DNA of 64,000 nt from JAGXQV01 sp964527565 (GCA_964527565.1 CAZGOY010000008.1:1-64000), one strand, 5' to 3'; positions 53,095 to 61,917 are shown, counted from the first letter of the stretch. The notes: a model not told the origin generated them from the letters alone. Numbers and translations: made by a program.

Positions 53095-54087
53095 TCACGA
53101 ATCAACCAGATAACACCCGTGATACATGCTGGTCAGCGCGGCCACTTCATCGGCCACCTTGCGGCGCAGGGACTCGGGCGCCTCGACCTGCACGTGCCGA
53201 CCATGACGCAGGATATCCATCAACAATTCGCGCTCGTCAGCATAAGGTACGCGCAGGCGGTAGCCGCCGTCCGCCAGGGATTCCGATTGCTGCTCGCTGT
53301 GCCAGCGCTCGGATTGCACCCAGCGCGCGCGTTCGGGAGAAAAGCGCAACACGGCCCATTCCTTGGGCTGGCCGGCAAAAATGCCATAGGCCGCAGCGTA
53401 ATGCGCGTCCAGGCTCGCTGCCGCGACGTTGCGCGCGTCTTCGCGCAAAATCCTGACGCGTTGGAGGGTATCTACCGAAAAACTGCGCAGGGCCTTGCGC
53501 CAATGACACCAGGCATCCACGTACCAGTTGTCGCGGTAATGGATGATGCGTTGCGGCGAAAGGATGCGCGTATTGATTTCATCCCGCTCGCGGTTCCATG
53601 CGTCGATTTCGATGCGTTTCCTCTCCAGCAGGGCAAGGGTGATGTCGGTAAAAAAGCGCGGCTGCACCGCGCGCTTGCCGATGGAGAGCAGCTTCACGCG
53701 CCCGGTGATTTCCGCAGCCGGATGGCCGGAGGCCTCCAGCAAGGCGGCCAGCCGGGATTGCAGGGGGGCGACGTGGGAGGCCAGGATGCCCGGTTCGATG
53801 TCGGAAAGTAACTGGTGCGCCGCCAGCAGCGCGTAAAGTTCCCCTGCCGAAAACCACAGTCCCGGCAACTCATAGGCCGGACCGCTCACCGGGATATTTT
53901 CAAAACGGTAGCCGCCGGCATCGCGATCCCAGACGATGGGCGCATGCAAGCGGTCGCGCAGGTATTCCATGTCGCGCTTGAAGGTCGCGCGCGAAATGTC
54001 GAGTTCTTCCAGGAAAACCTCGATCGGTACCACGCGCCGCTCGTGCAGCATCTGGTCGATCCGGTAAAAACGTTCGGTACGGTTCAT
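53095..54087 (-). CDS. WYL-domain transcriptional regulator
   Basis: A 330-residue regulator: an N-terminal winged HTH of the DeoR-like YafY type (RTERFYRIDQMLHERR, DISRATFKRDMEYLRDRL), a WYL ligand-sensing domain (about 145-235, with NWYVDAWCHWR in place of WYL) and the C-terminal WCX region. WYL proteins bind nucleic-acid or nucleotide ligands and often control defence or DNA-damage genes. GGAG 9 bases upstream of the ATG at 54087 decides the start over one 18 bases earlier. Divergent from two small genes, with palindromes between. Confidence 0.88.
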   Translation of the reverse strand: MNRTERFYRIDQMLHERRVVPIEVFLEELDISRATFKRDMEYLRDRLHAPIVWDRDAGGYRFENIPVSGPAYELPGLWFSAGELYALLAAHQLLSDIEPGILASHVAPLQSRLAALLEASGHPAAEITGRVKLLSIGKRAVQPRFFTDITLALLERKRIEIDAWNRERDEINTRILSPQRIIHYRDNWYVDAWCHWRKALRSFSVDTLQRVRILREDARNVAAASLDAHYAAAYGIFAGQPKEWAVLRFSPERARWVQSERWHSEQQSESLADGGYRLRVPYADERELLMDILRHGRHVQVEAPESLRRKVADEVAALTSMYHGCYLVDS

Positions 54088-54110
54088 GAGCAAATGCTCC
54101 GGCATTGGAT

Positions 54111-54127
54111 GGTGGCATCATGCCACC
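54111..54127. promoter_or_regulatory. Palindromic operator candidate between WYL gene and small genes
   Basis: GGTGGCATCATGCCACC is a perfect 8-1-8 inverted repeat, 23 bases upstream of the regulator start. A second, looser pair (GAGCC-ACAT-GGCTC, 54181-54194) sits closer to the small genes. The site is well placed for autoregulation. Confidence 0.5.
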
Positions 54128-54234
54128 GCTTTACCGTCACCGGAAGAATTTGCACAGCCGCCCTGGCAGGCTCGTTATTTGAGCCACATGGCTCGCATAA
54201 TGGCTCGACCATTCACTCACACGGAGCCACTGCG

Positions 54235-54342
54235 ATGAAACCAAACCTTCCCCTGCAATCCCTGCTGAAGCATCTTCAAAACCCGGATTTCTGGGTGCTG
54301 CTCGCCTCCCTGCTGATCGCGCCGCTGGTGGTTTTCAATTAA
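54235..54342 (+). CDS. 35-residue single-span membrane peptide
   Basis: A short ORF with GGAG 8 bases before its ATG. The peptide has a basic, amphipathic start (MKPNLPLQSLLKHLQNPDFW) and one C-terminal hydrophobic helix (VLLASLLIAPLVVFN). It is followed 17 bases later by a second small ORF with its own ribosome site. No family known to me. Small size keeps confidence moderate. Confidence 0.5.
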   Translation: MKPNLPLQSLLKHLQNPDFWVLLASLLIAPLVVFN

Positions 54343-54359
54343 TCCGGGGAGACACGATC

Positions 54360-54539
54360 ATGGACAATCACAATGGATTGAAATTGGTGCAAAGGGTACG
54401 CGACATTTGCCGTCGCGCGGCGGCGGAAGGAAAAACCACGGTCAGACCGGCCACGCTACGCCGCATCGACCGGCAAATCCGGCAAATGAGCCATGCGCTC
54501 AGAGACAGCCAGCCCGATTTGTTTTCCGCGAGGTCGTAA
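54360..54539 (+). CDS. 59-residue basic protein
   Basis: Begins at an ATG preceded by GGGGAG at a normal distance and encodes a very basic helical peptide (KLVQRVRDICRRAAAEGK, RRIDRQIRQMSHALRD). Arg content suggests nucleic-acid or acidic-partner binding. Probably co-transcribed with the 35-residue membrane peptide. No family recognised. Confidence 0.5.
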   Translation: MDNHNGLKLVQRVRDICRRAAAEGKTTVRPATLRRIDRQIRQMSHALRDSQPDLFSARS

Positions 54540-54634
54540 ATGCGCCTCCTCAATGGGAGTACTCCATCGGAGAGCCCCACCTCCTGCGGCTTTGAAGGTT
54601 ACACTACGAGAATCAGCATTCATCGGCCTGAACC

Positions 54635-55177
54635 ATGTCCAGCCAGCTTTCCAATATCGCCGCCTATCAGGGAGTTTTTCCGCAAATCGCCGCCTCGGCC
54701 TATGTCCACCCCAGCGCGCAGGTCATCGGCGACGTAGTGATCGGAGAACACGCCTCGATATGGTGCGGCACGGTGGTGCGCGGCGACGTGAACCTGATCC
54801 GTATCGGCGACGAAACCAACATCCAGGACCTGTGTACCCTGCACGTCAGCCACCGCCGCCCGGAAAACCCCGAGGGTGCGCCGTTGCTGATCGGAAGCAG
54901 GGTCACGGTGGGACACAATGTAATTCTGCACGGCTGCGAAATCGGCGACGAATGCCTGATCGGCATGGGTTCGATCGTAATGGACAAGGCCGTGCTGCAA
55001 ACGCACGTCCTGCTCGGCGCGGGCAGTCTGGTGCCGGAAGGCAAGGTGCTGGAAAGCGGCTATTTGTACATCGGGCGGCCAGCCAAGCCCGTGCGCGCGC
55101 TGACCGACGGAGAATTGGCGCATTTCGCCTATTCCGCAGCGCATTACGTCAGACTGGCGGGAAACTATTCTGTCTGA
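54635..55177 (+). CDS. Gamma-class carbonic anhydrase-like protein
   Basis: A 180-residue left-handed beta-helix protein with hexapeptide repeats (IGDVVIGEHASIWCGTVVRG) and three metal-ligand histidines (LHVSHRR, VTVGHNVILHGC). It belongs to the gamma carbonic anhydrase/YrdA/PaaY group; not all members are active. It precedes the korAB operon by 176 bases on the same strand, so it might influence CO2/HCO3- supply for carboxylation there (inference). Confidence 0.85.
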   Translation: MSSQLSNIAAYQGVFPQIAASAYVHPSAQVIGDVVIGEHASIWCGTVVRGDVNLIRIGDETNIQDLCTLHVSHRRPENPEGAPLLIGSRVTVGHNVILHGCEIGDECLIGMGSIVMDKAVLQTHVLLGAGSLVPEGKVLESGYLYIGRPAKPVRALTDGELAHFAYSAAHYVRLAGNYSV

Positions 55178-55214
55178 AAATGTCTCACGAAATGCATGAG
55201 TGTGGATTTTTCCG

Positions 55215-55220
55215 TATAAT
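55215..55220 (+). promoter_or_regulatory. Candidate -10 box of the kor operon
   Basis: A TATAAT in TCCGTATAATTTGCGCG, 134 bases before korA. No strong -35 is visible 17 bases upstream, so an activator may be needed. Confidence 0.4.
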
Positions 55221-55250
55221 TTGCGCGATTGTTTGATTTTTTACGGAGCT

Positions 55251-55293
55251 CGCCCGTAAATGAACCGGCCCACCGCCGGGTCGTTTACGGGCG
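55251..55293 (+). promoter_or_regulatory. Leader hairpin upstream of korA
   Basis: CGCCCGTAAA (55251-55260) pairs exactly with TTTACGGGCG (55284-55293), and inner CCGGC/GCCGG extends the stem. It lies in the untranslated leader 61 bases before the korA ATG, so it could be an attenuator or protein-binding site. No T-run follows, so simple termination is unlikely. Confidence 0.5.
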
Positions 55294-55353
55294 AAGTTTT
55301 GATAACCATGCCCCGTTGCCTGCATGTGAACCGGGGTTGAGGGAAAGCGGAAT

Positions 55354-57069
55354 ATGACCAAAAAAGACCTGATTATTCGCATTGCCGGCGAAGGGGGAGA
55401 AGGCATCATTTCCACCGGCGACTTCGTTACCCAGGCTTGCGCGCGCGCCGGACTGGAAGTTTATACCTTCAAGACCTTCCCCGCCGAAATCAAGGGCGGC
55501 TATGCGATGTACCAGACACGGGCAAGCTCTGAACTGCTGTTCAACCAGGGCGACACCTTCGATGTGCTGTGCGCCTTCAACGGCGAGGCCTACGACCTGA
55601 ACCGCAGCCGCCTGTTTCCCGGTACGGCTTTTGTCTACGATGCGCCGGGCGGCGATTTCGAGCCGGACATCCCTGAGGGCGTGCACGGCTACCCGATCCC
55701 CATGACCAAGACCGCCAAGGAACTCGGCAACATCAAGGCCAAGAACATGGTGGCGCTGGGTGCGCTGTCGCAACTTTTCAATATCCCCGAGAACGCGCTG
55801 CGCGAGGTCATCACCGCCAAATTCAGCAAGAAGGGCGGCACGGTGGTCGAGGGTAACCTCAACGCCTTCACGCGCGGCCGCGAGCTGGCCGCCGCGTTGC
55901 CCAAAACCGATTCCTGGCAGATGACGGCGCCGGAAGCCAAGCGCGACGTGGTGGTGATGGCCGGCAACGACGCGGTTGGCCTGGGTGCCATCATTGCCGG
56001 GCTGGACTTCTTCTCCGCCTACCCGATCACCCCGGCCACCGAAATCGCCCGCTACGTGGCGCGCCACCTGCCCAAGCGCGGCGGCACCCTGATCCAGGCC
56101 GAGGACGAGATTGCCTCCGCCGGCCAGGTGGTCGGCGCGTCTTTCGCCGGCAAAAAGGCGATGACCGCGACTTCCGGCCCCGGCCTGGCGCTGATGGGCG
56201 AAATGCTGGGCATGTCGTTCATGAGCGAAACCCCCTGCGTGATTGTCAACGTACAGCGCGGCGGCCCCTCCACCGGCCTGCCCACCAAGCACGAGCAGTC
56301 CGACCTGTTCCTGGCGATCCACGGCTCCCACGGCGACAGCGGCCGCATCGTGCTGGCGGTGGAAGGCGTTGCCGACTGCATCGCGCTGACCGTGGAGGCC
56401 TTCAACCTGTCCGAGAAATACCAGTGCCCGGTGATCCTGCTGTCCGACGGCTCGCTGGCGTTTTCCACCCAGACCGTCCCCTACCCGGAGCCGTCCAGCT
56501 TCAAGCTGGTGTCGCGCAAGATCTGGGATGGGCAAGGCGAGTACAAGCGCTACCTGCTCACCGACGACCACATCTCGCCCATGGCGGCCCCCGGCACCCC
56601 CGGCGGCATGCACATCGCCACCGGCCTAGAGCACGACGAATCCGGCAATCCCAACTACGCCCCGGCCAACCACGAAGCCATGCAGGCCAAACGCTTCCGC
56701 AAGCTCGACGCCGTAATCAAGGATTACGCTCCTGCCGAAGTGGACGGGGAAGGCGAGGCCGACCTGGGCATCATCGCCTGGGGCAGCACCATCGGCGTGG
56801 TGCGCGAGGCCATCGCGCGCCTGCGCGCCGAAGGCGTTTCGGTGAAGGGTTTCTACCCCAAGCTGATGTGGCCGATGCCGGTGGAACAATACGAGACCTT
56901 CGCCGCCACCTGCCGCAGGGTCATGGTGGCCGAGGTGAACTTCCTCGGTCAACTGGCCCATTTCATCCGTGCCGAAACCACTATTCGCCCGGAGTCCTAC
57001 ACCATCTGCGGCGGGCTGCCCTTCACGCCCGCCATGATCGTCGGCAAAGTCAAGGAGATGCTGAAATGA
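55354..57069 (+). CDS. korA: 2-oxoacid:ferredoxin oxidoreductase, fused gamma-alpha subunit
   Basis: A 571-residue KorA-type subunit. The N-terminal gamma domain (about 1-185) has IAGEGGEGIISTGDFV and the alpha domain has AYPITPATEIARYVARHL, GPGLALMGEML and QRGGPSTGLPTKHEQSDL. With KorB it cleaves or forms 2-oxoglutarate (or a related 2-oxoacid) via TPP and ferredoxin. It shows a separate alpha/gamma fusion and no ferredoxin domain of its own, typical of the two-subunit KOR. Its TGA overlaps korB by 4 bases. Confidence 0.92.
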   Translation: MTKKDLIIRIAGEGGEGIISTGDFVTQACARAGLEVYTFKTFPAEIKGGYAMYQTRASSELLFNQGDTFDVLCAFNGEAYDLNRSRLFPGTAFVYDAPGGDFEPDIPEGVHGYPIPMTKTAKELGNIKAKNMVALGALSQLFNIPENALREVITAKFSKKGGTVVEGNLNAFTRGRELAAALPKTDSWQMTAPEAKRDVVVMAGNDAVGLGAIIAGLDFFSAYPITPATEIARYVARHLPKRGGTLIQAEDEIASAGQVVGASFAGKKAMTATSGPGLALMGEMLGMSFMSETPCVIVNVQRGGPSTGLPTKHEQSDLFLAIHGSHGDSGRIVLAVEGVADCIALTVEAFNLSEKYQCPVILLSDGSLAFSTQTVPYPEPSSFKLVSRKIWDGQGEYKRYLLTDDHISPMAAPGTPGGMHIATGLEHDESGNPNYAPANHEAMQAKRFRKLDAVIKDYAPAEVDGEGEADLGIIAWGSTIGVVREAIARLRAEGVSVKGFYPKLMWPMPVEQYETFAATCRRVMVAEVNFLGQLAHFIRAETTIRPESYTICGGLPFTPAMIVGKVKEMLK

Positions 57070-57953
57070 GCTGCGCCCAGACCCATTTGCACCAGGTCGA
57101 ACTGGAGACCAAGGACTACAAGACCGACGCCAAGCCTTTCTGGTGCGCCGGCTGCGGCGACCACGGCGTGCTCACCAGCATGTACCGGGCGCTGGCCGAA
57201 ATCGGCGTCGATCCCAACTACCTGGTGAACATTTCCGGCATCGGCTGCTCCTCGCGCCTGCCGTATTTCGTCCGCTCCTACAAGATGCATACCCTGCATG
57301 GCCGCGCGGGTCCCGTGGCGACCGGCGTGCAGCTGGCGCGCCCCGACCTGGCGATCCTGGTCAACGGCGGCGACGGCGACGGCTTTTCCATCGGCGGCGG
57401 CCACATGCCCCACCTGGCGCGCAAGAACATCAACATGACCTATGTGCTGATGGACAACCGCATCTACGGCCTCACCAAGGGCCAGGTGTCGCCCACCTCG
57501 CAGCGCCAGATGAAGGCCTACACCACGCCCTACGGCGGGGTCGAGGAGCCGATGGACCCGGTGCTGTACATGCTTACCTATGGCGCGAGCTTCGTCGCCC
57601 AGACGCTGGCCACCAACGTGAAGATGACCGCGCAGATGATCAAGGACGGCATGGAGCATCGCGGCTTCTCCTTTATCAGCGTGCTTTCCCAGTGCCCTAC
57701 TTTCAACCTGATCGACGACGCGAAATCCTTCAAGGGCTCATCCGAGGAATTGCAGGAGAACCACGATGTCGGCGACATCGATGCCGCGATGCACGTGGTC
57801 AACATGGGGCACAGAACCGGCCGCACGCCGGTGGGCCTGCTGTTCCGCCAGGAACGCCAGACGCTCGACGAGCACATGGCGGAATTGGTCAAGCAGGTCG
57901 GCGGCAACCCAGGCTACGACCTGCGCAAGATCATCGACCTGTCTCGTCCGTGA
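57066..57953 (+). CDS. korB: 2-oxoacid:ferredoxin oxidoreductase beta subunit
   Basis: A 295-residue beta subunit with Fe-S/TPP motifs: KPFWCAGCGDHGVLTSMY near residue 25, GIGCSSRLPYF, and the TPP signature GDGDGFSIGGGHMPHLAR with NRIYGLTKGQVSPTS. The N-terminal Cys pair plus a further Cys (GIGCSS) ligate the [4Fe-4S] cluster. ATGA overlap with korA shows coupled production. The direction of use (oxidative or CO2-fixing) cannot be read from sequence. Confidence 0.93.
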   Translation: MSCAQTHLHQVELETKDYKTDAKPFWCAGCGDHGVLTSMYRALAEIGVDPNYLVNISGIGCSSRLPYFVRSYKMHTLHGRAGPVATGVQLARPDLAILVNGGDGDGFSIGGGHMPHLARKNINMTYVLMDNRIYGLTKGQVSPTSQRQMKAYTTPYGGVEEPMDPVLYMLTYGASFVAQTLATNVKMTAQMIKDGMEHRGFSFISVLSQCPTFNLIDDAKSFKGSSEELQENHDVGDIDAAMHVVNMGHRTGRTPVGLLFRQERQTLDEHMAELVKQVGGNPGYDLRKIIDLSRP

Positions 57954-57967
57954 CAGCGGAAACCCGC

Positions 57968-58606
57968 ATGCCGGATAAGGACGACGGCCACACCGTCCGC
58001 CTCGTCATCAACGGGGTGGCGGTGGCGGCGCGCCCTGCCATGACGCTGATCGAGGCGGCCTGGCACGGGGGCGTGCCGCGCGTGACGGGGGCCAGCTGCC
58101 TCGAAAGCGTGTGCGGCTCGTGCCGCGTGATGTTGCGGCGCGGTAAGGAGGTGACGGTCAACCTGGCCTGCCAGACCTTCGTCGAAGACGGCATCGAGGC
58201 GGTATTCCTGCCGCCGCAGGCCACCCCCAAGCACCATTACGAAATCAGCGAATTCACCGACAGCTGGAACAACCTGGCGCGCTTCCACGAGATATTCCCC
58301 GAAGCCTCCCACTGCCGCCACTGCCACGGCTGCGTGCGCTCCTGCCCCAAGGGCATCGACGTCGAACACGCCATCAACCTGGCGGCAGCCGGACATTTCC
58401 GCGATGCCGGCCAGCTTTTTCTCGAATGCGTGATGTGCGAGCTGTGCGACAGCGCCTGCCCGGAGCAGATCGCCCCGGCGCACGTGGGGCTGTTCTGCCG
58501 CCGGGTCAGCGCGCATTTCCGCCTGCGCCCGCCCAACCTGATCCAGCGCCTGGAAGAGCAGCGCAAGGAGCGGCTGGGTCACACCTCCCCCAGCGACCAT
58601 GAGTAA
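57968..58606 (+). CDS. Iron-sulphur subunit, fumarate reductase/SdhB-like
   Basis: A 212-residue protein with a [2Fe-2S] domain (Cys44, 49, 52, 68) and two CxxCxxCxxxC clusters (Cys116/119/122/126 and Cys154/157/160/164), the SdhB/FrdB or TfrB layout without the CCG heterodisulphide domain. It would pass electrons between the flavoprotein that follows and ferredoxin or quinone. Starts 14 bases after korB and overlaps the flavoprotein start by 8 bases. Confidence 0.85.
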   Translation: MPDKDDGHTVRLVINGVAVAARPAMTLIEAAWHGGVPRVTGASCLESVCGSCRVMLRRGKEVTVNLACQTFVEDGIEAVFLPPQATPKHHYEISEFTDSWNNLARFHEIFPEASHCRHCHGCVRSCPKGIDVEHAINLAAAGHFRDAGQLFLECVMCELCDSACPEQIAPAHVGLFCRRVSAHFRLRPPNLIQRLEEQRKERLGHTSPSDHE

Positions 58607-60191
58607 CAGTACCCGTTTGGCGCAAGCCCGCGCCCTCTACCGCGCCGACGCCGAACGCGCCAAGCCGCCCGAACTGGCCGATCCTGATGCCTTGCTCAAC
58701 GCTTTCCATCCCGACTGCCTGCGTAGCAGCGTGGTCAAGCTGGCCGTCGGTGCCAACGCCGGCGACAACTGCCAGCGCGAACTGGCACAGCAACTGCAAG
58801 CCGAAGCCTTCATCGACGAAGCAGATCTGGCCGGCGCCCCGGTCACCGACACCGACGTGCTGATCATCGGCGGCGGCGGTGCCGGTTGCGCGGCGGCGCT
58901 GGCCGCCGCCGAGCGCGGCGCGCGCGTCCTGCTGGTGACCAAGCTGCGCCTGGGCGACAGCAACACGGTGATGGCGGAAGGCGGCATCCAGGCGGCCATC
59001 GAGCCGGAAGACTCGATCCAGCGCCACATCCAGGACACCCTGCGCGGCGGCCATCATGCCGGTGATCCGGCACTGGTGGCGGCAATGGCGGAAGACGGCC
59101 CGGACGTGATCCGCTGGCTGATCCGCCAGGGCATGCAATTCGAACAAACCGCCAACGGCGACCTGCACACGCGCAAGGCCGGCGGCATGACCGCCGCGCG
59201 CATCATGCACTGCCGCGACTACACCGGCCTGGAAATGATGCGCGTGCTGCGCGAGGCCGTGACCCAGCACCGCGGCATCGAGGTTTGGGAACACAGCCCG
59301 GCGGTGGAACTGCTCTCCAACGAGCGCGGCCAGAAATGCGTGGGCGCGGCATTCACCTCGCTGCTCGACGGCAGCTTCCGCATCGTGCGCACCCATTCGG
59401 TGATCCTCGCCACCGGCGGGCTGGGGCGCCTGCATCTCAACGGCTTTCCCACCTCCAACCATCTGGGCGCCACCGGCGACGGCCTGGTGCTGGCCTACCG
59501 TATCGGCGCGCGCCTGCGCGATCTCGATTCCTTCCAGTATCACCCCACCGGGCTGGTGCACCCGCCCTACCTGTCGGGCAAGCTGGTCACCGAAGGCGTG
59601 CGCGCCGCCGGCGCCTTCATGCTGAACGCGGCAGGCGAGCGCTTCGTCGACGAACTGCTGCCGCGCGACATCGTCAGCGCCGCCATCCTGCGCGAATGCG
59701 CCGAAGGGCGCGGTATCCGCGTTGACGACCAGACCATCGGCGTGTGGCTGGACACCCCCTACCTGGAACGCTCCCAGCCGGGGCTGCTGGAACGGCAGTT
59801 TCCCAAATTGCTGGCGCGCACGCAGATGTCGGGCATCGACCCGCGCCGCGACCCCCTGCTGATCCACCCGACCCTGCACTACCAGAACGGCGGCGTGGTG
59901 ATCGACGTCAACGGCGCCACCACGGTGCCCGGCCTCTTCGCCATCGGCGAACTGGCGGGCGGCATCCACGGGCGCAACCGCATCATGGGCAACGCCTTGC
60001 TGGACATCATCAGCTTCGGGCGGCGCGCCGGGGTGGCCGCCATCTCCGGCTACGAGCGCGGCCCCAAGAAAGTGACGCTCGAACACGTCAACCGGGCGCG
60101 CCGCGACCTGACCCTGGCCGGCATGCCGCTCGACCAGCGGGCGCCGCAGATTCTCCCCGACTACGCAGCGAAGGGCATATGGAACCGGTAA
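58599..60191 (+). CDS. Fumarate reductase/succinate dehydrogenase-type flavoprotein
   Basis: A 530-residue FAD protein with an 80-residue N-terminal extension. FAD site GGGGAGCAAALAAAERGA, DSNTVMAEGGIQAAI, catalytic-site HPTGL and RDIVSAAI Arg, and GGVVIDVNG. Residue pattern fits FrdA/SdhA or L-aspartate oxidase relatives, in which fumarate and succinate are interconverted. Linked by overlaps to the Fe-S gene and the NuoF-like gene, so it likely forms a cytoplasmic complex with them. No membrane anchor gene is present. Confidence 0.85.
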   Translation: MSNSTRLAQARALYRADAERAKPPELADPDALLNAFHPDCLRSSVVKLAVGANAGDNCQRELAQQLQAEAFIDEADLAGAPVTDTDVLIIGGGGAGCAAALAAAERGARVLLVTKLRLGDSNTVMAEGGIQAAIEPEDSIQRHIQDTLRGGHHAGDPALVAAMAEDGPDVIRWLIRQGMQFEQTANGDLHTRKAGGMTAARIMHCRDYTGLEMMRVLREAVTQHRGIEVWEHSPAVELLSNERGQKCVGAAFTSLLDGSFRIVRTHSVILATGGLGRLHLNGFPTSNHLGATGDGLVLAYRIGARLRDLDSFQYHPTGLVHPPYLSGKLVTEGVRAAGAFMLNAAGERFVDELLPRDIVSAAILRECAEGRGIRVDDQTIGVWLDTPYLERSQPGLLERQFPKLLARTQMSGIDPRRDPLLIHPTLHYQNGGVVIDVNGATTVPGLFAIGELAGGIHGRNRIMGNALLDIISFGRRAGVAAISGYERGPKKVTLEHVNRARRDLTLAGMPLDQRAPQILPDYAAKGIWNR

Positions 60192-61426
60192 AGAGCATCC
60201 TGCTCCACCCCGAGCGGCGCGTGGGCGCCGACATGGCGCGCTGGCGCGCGACGGGCGGCGGCCAAGCGCTGGCGCGCGCCATGGAAAACCCCGCCGCCGC
60301 GCGTGAAGTGATTCGCGAAGCCGACCTGCGCGGCATGGGCGGCAGCGGGTTTCCCGTGTGGCGCAAATGGGAGGCCGTGGCCGCCGAGGCGCCCAAGCCG
60401 GACAAATACCTGGTGGTCAACGGCAACGAAGACGAGCCGGGCACCTACAAGGATCGTCTGCTGCTGGAGGAAACCCCGCATCAGGTGATCGAGGGCGCGC
60501 TGGTCGCCGCGCTGGCGGTAGGCGCCAACCGCGTGGTGTTCTACGTCAACCCCGAACTCGCGCAATCCCTCGCGGCAATGAAACTGGCGCTCGCCCAATG
60601 GCAGGCATCGGAATTGCCCGGACAGGCCGAAGCCGCGCTGGGCAGGCCGCTGGAACTCAAGCTGTTGCCCGCTTCCGGCCACTATATCGGCGGCGAGGAA
60701 ACCGCGACCATGGCCTGGATCGAAGGCGGCTTCCCCTTCCCGCGCGGCAAGCCGCCCTACCCGGCGCAATTGGGCATCCACGGCTGCCCCACGCTCATCA
60801 ACAACGTGGAAACCCTGGCACACGTGCCGTACATCGTGGCGCACGGCGCCGAGGCGTTCCGCGCCCTGGGAACCTCACCCGGCACCGGCACCAAACTCTA
60901 TTCCCTGAGCGGCGACGTGCTGCACCCCGGCGTCTACGAGCTGCCCATGGGCACGACCCTGCGCGAGCTGATTTTCGTCCACGGCGGCGGCCTGCTCTCG
61001 GGAAAACCGCTCAAGGCGGTATTCACCGGCGGCCCCTCCTGCACCCTGCTTACCCCGGTCAACCTGGACGCCAAACTGGATTTCGACTCTCTGCGCGAGA
61101 TCGGCGCCAGCCTGGGAACCGGCGCCATGATCGTCATCTCCGAAGGCACCGGCATCGTCAAGCGCGTCACCGAATACATGCGCTTCTTCGCCCACTCCTC
61201 CTGCGGCCAGTGCCCGCCGTGCAAGACCGGCACCGCCACCATGAGCCGCCTGCTCGACCGAATCGACACCGGGCGCGGCACCGCCGCCGACCTCGCCACC
61301 CTGGAAAACCTCTGCGCCATGCTGCCCGGCAGCGGCCGCTGCCACCTGATCAGCGGCGCCACCCAGGTACTTTCCAGCTCCTTCCGCCATTTCCATCACG
61401 AGTACCGGCAGGCGTTGAAGGGGTAG
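60179..61426 (+). CDS. NuoF-like NADH-binding FMN/Fe-S subunit
   Basis: A 415-residue protein related to complex I NuoF. FMN/NADH loop LRGMGGSGFPVWRKW and GNEDEPGTYKDR, an SLBB region, and the N3-type cluster SCGQCPPCKTGT with a distal Cys (GSGRCHLI). It overlaps the flavoprotein by 13 bases. Without NuoE or NuoG it presumably links NAD(H) to the Fe-S/flavoprotein/KOR assembly. Last gene of the operon. Confidence 0.88.
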   Translation: MEPVKSILLHPERRVGADMARWRATGGGQALARAMENPAAAREVIREADLRGMGGSGFPVWRKWEAVAAEAPKPDKYLVVNGNEDEPGTYKDRLLLEETPHQVIEGALVAALAVGANRVVFYVNPELAQSLAAMKLALAQWQASELPGQAEAALGRPLELKLLPASGHYIGGEETATMAWIEGGFPFPRGKPPYPAQLGIHGCPTLINNVETLAHVPYIVAHGAEAFRALGTSPGTGTKLYSLSGDVLHPGVYELPMGTTLRELIFVHGGGLLSGKPLKAVFTGGPSCTLLTPVNLDAKLDFDSLREIGASLGTGAMIVISEGTGIVKRVTEYMRFFAHSSCGQCPPCKTGTATMSRLLDRIDTGRGTAADLATLENLCAMLPGSGRCHLISGATQVLSSSFRHFHHEYRQALKG

Positions 61427-61434
61427 TCATTGTA

Positions 61435-61465
61435 GGATGCGCTGACGAAGGAAGCGCATCCTATG
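61435..61465. repeat. REP-like hairpin
   Basis: TAGGATGCGCT and AGCGCATCCTA pair perfectly around a 9-base loop just after the last operon gene. The sequence style is that of a dispersed repeat and may act as a terminator. Confidence 0.55.
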
Positions 61466-61500
61466 AGTTCTGTGGCCTAGTAAGCAAGGCTAAGCATTGA

Positions 61501-61545
61501 CAACCCGCGTAAGGCGCAATCCCCGAAGGGCATTGCGCCGGATGT
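61501..61545. repeat. 45-bp direct repeat, left copy beside higBA
   Basis: Identical to 62246-62290. It contains the hairpin GGCGCAAT/ATTGCGCC. The two copies bracket the higBA module. Confidence 0.85.
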
Positions 61546-61602
61546 AATGACCTCAGGACTCCGGCCAATTTTCAGTTCAGCCCGTACTGCGAATCCCCCC
61601 CT

Positions 61603-61908
61603 TCAAGCCGCCTTCGGCACGATCTCGCGTTCGATTTCACTTTTTTTCGTAGCTTCTGCAATCTTGATGTCATAGACCATCTGCAAATTCAACCAGCTTT
61701 TCACGTCGCCGCCGAAATAGCGTACCAGGCGCATGGCGGTATCCACCGTCACGCCGCGCCGCTCCAGCACGATGTCGTTGATCCGGCTGGGTGGGACGCG
61801 CAGCGCGACAGCCAGGGCGTGGGCGCTCATGCCCAGCGGCTTGAGATAGTCTTCACGCAATATCTCGCCCGGATGTATCGGACGCATTCCGTTTACAGGT
61901 GCCGTCAT
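61603..61908 (-). CDS. higA: HigA antitoxin
   Basis: A 101-residue XRE protein of the HigA/VapI family, with the signature RPIHPGEILREDYLKPLGMS and the HTH ALAVALRVPPSRINDI. Follows higB by 9 bases. It binds HigB and represses the module. Confidence 0.92.
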   Translation of the reverse strand: MTAPVNGMRPIHPGEILREDYLKPLGMSAHALAVALRVPPSRINDIVLERRGVTVDTAMRLVRYFGGDVKSWLNLQMVYDIKIAEATKKSEIEREIVPKAA

Positions 61909-61917
61909 TTCTTTCTC

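Noticed and set aside
55285..56613. 442-codon frame antisense to korA
   Set aside because: Shadow frame, Gly/His/Arg-rich, no domain; korA on the other strand is certain.
58506..60086. 526-codon frame antisense to the flavoprotein
   Set aside because: Shadow frame; the FAD motifs on the plus strand are unambiguous.
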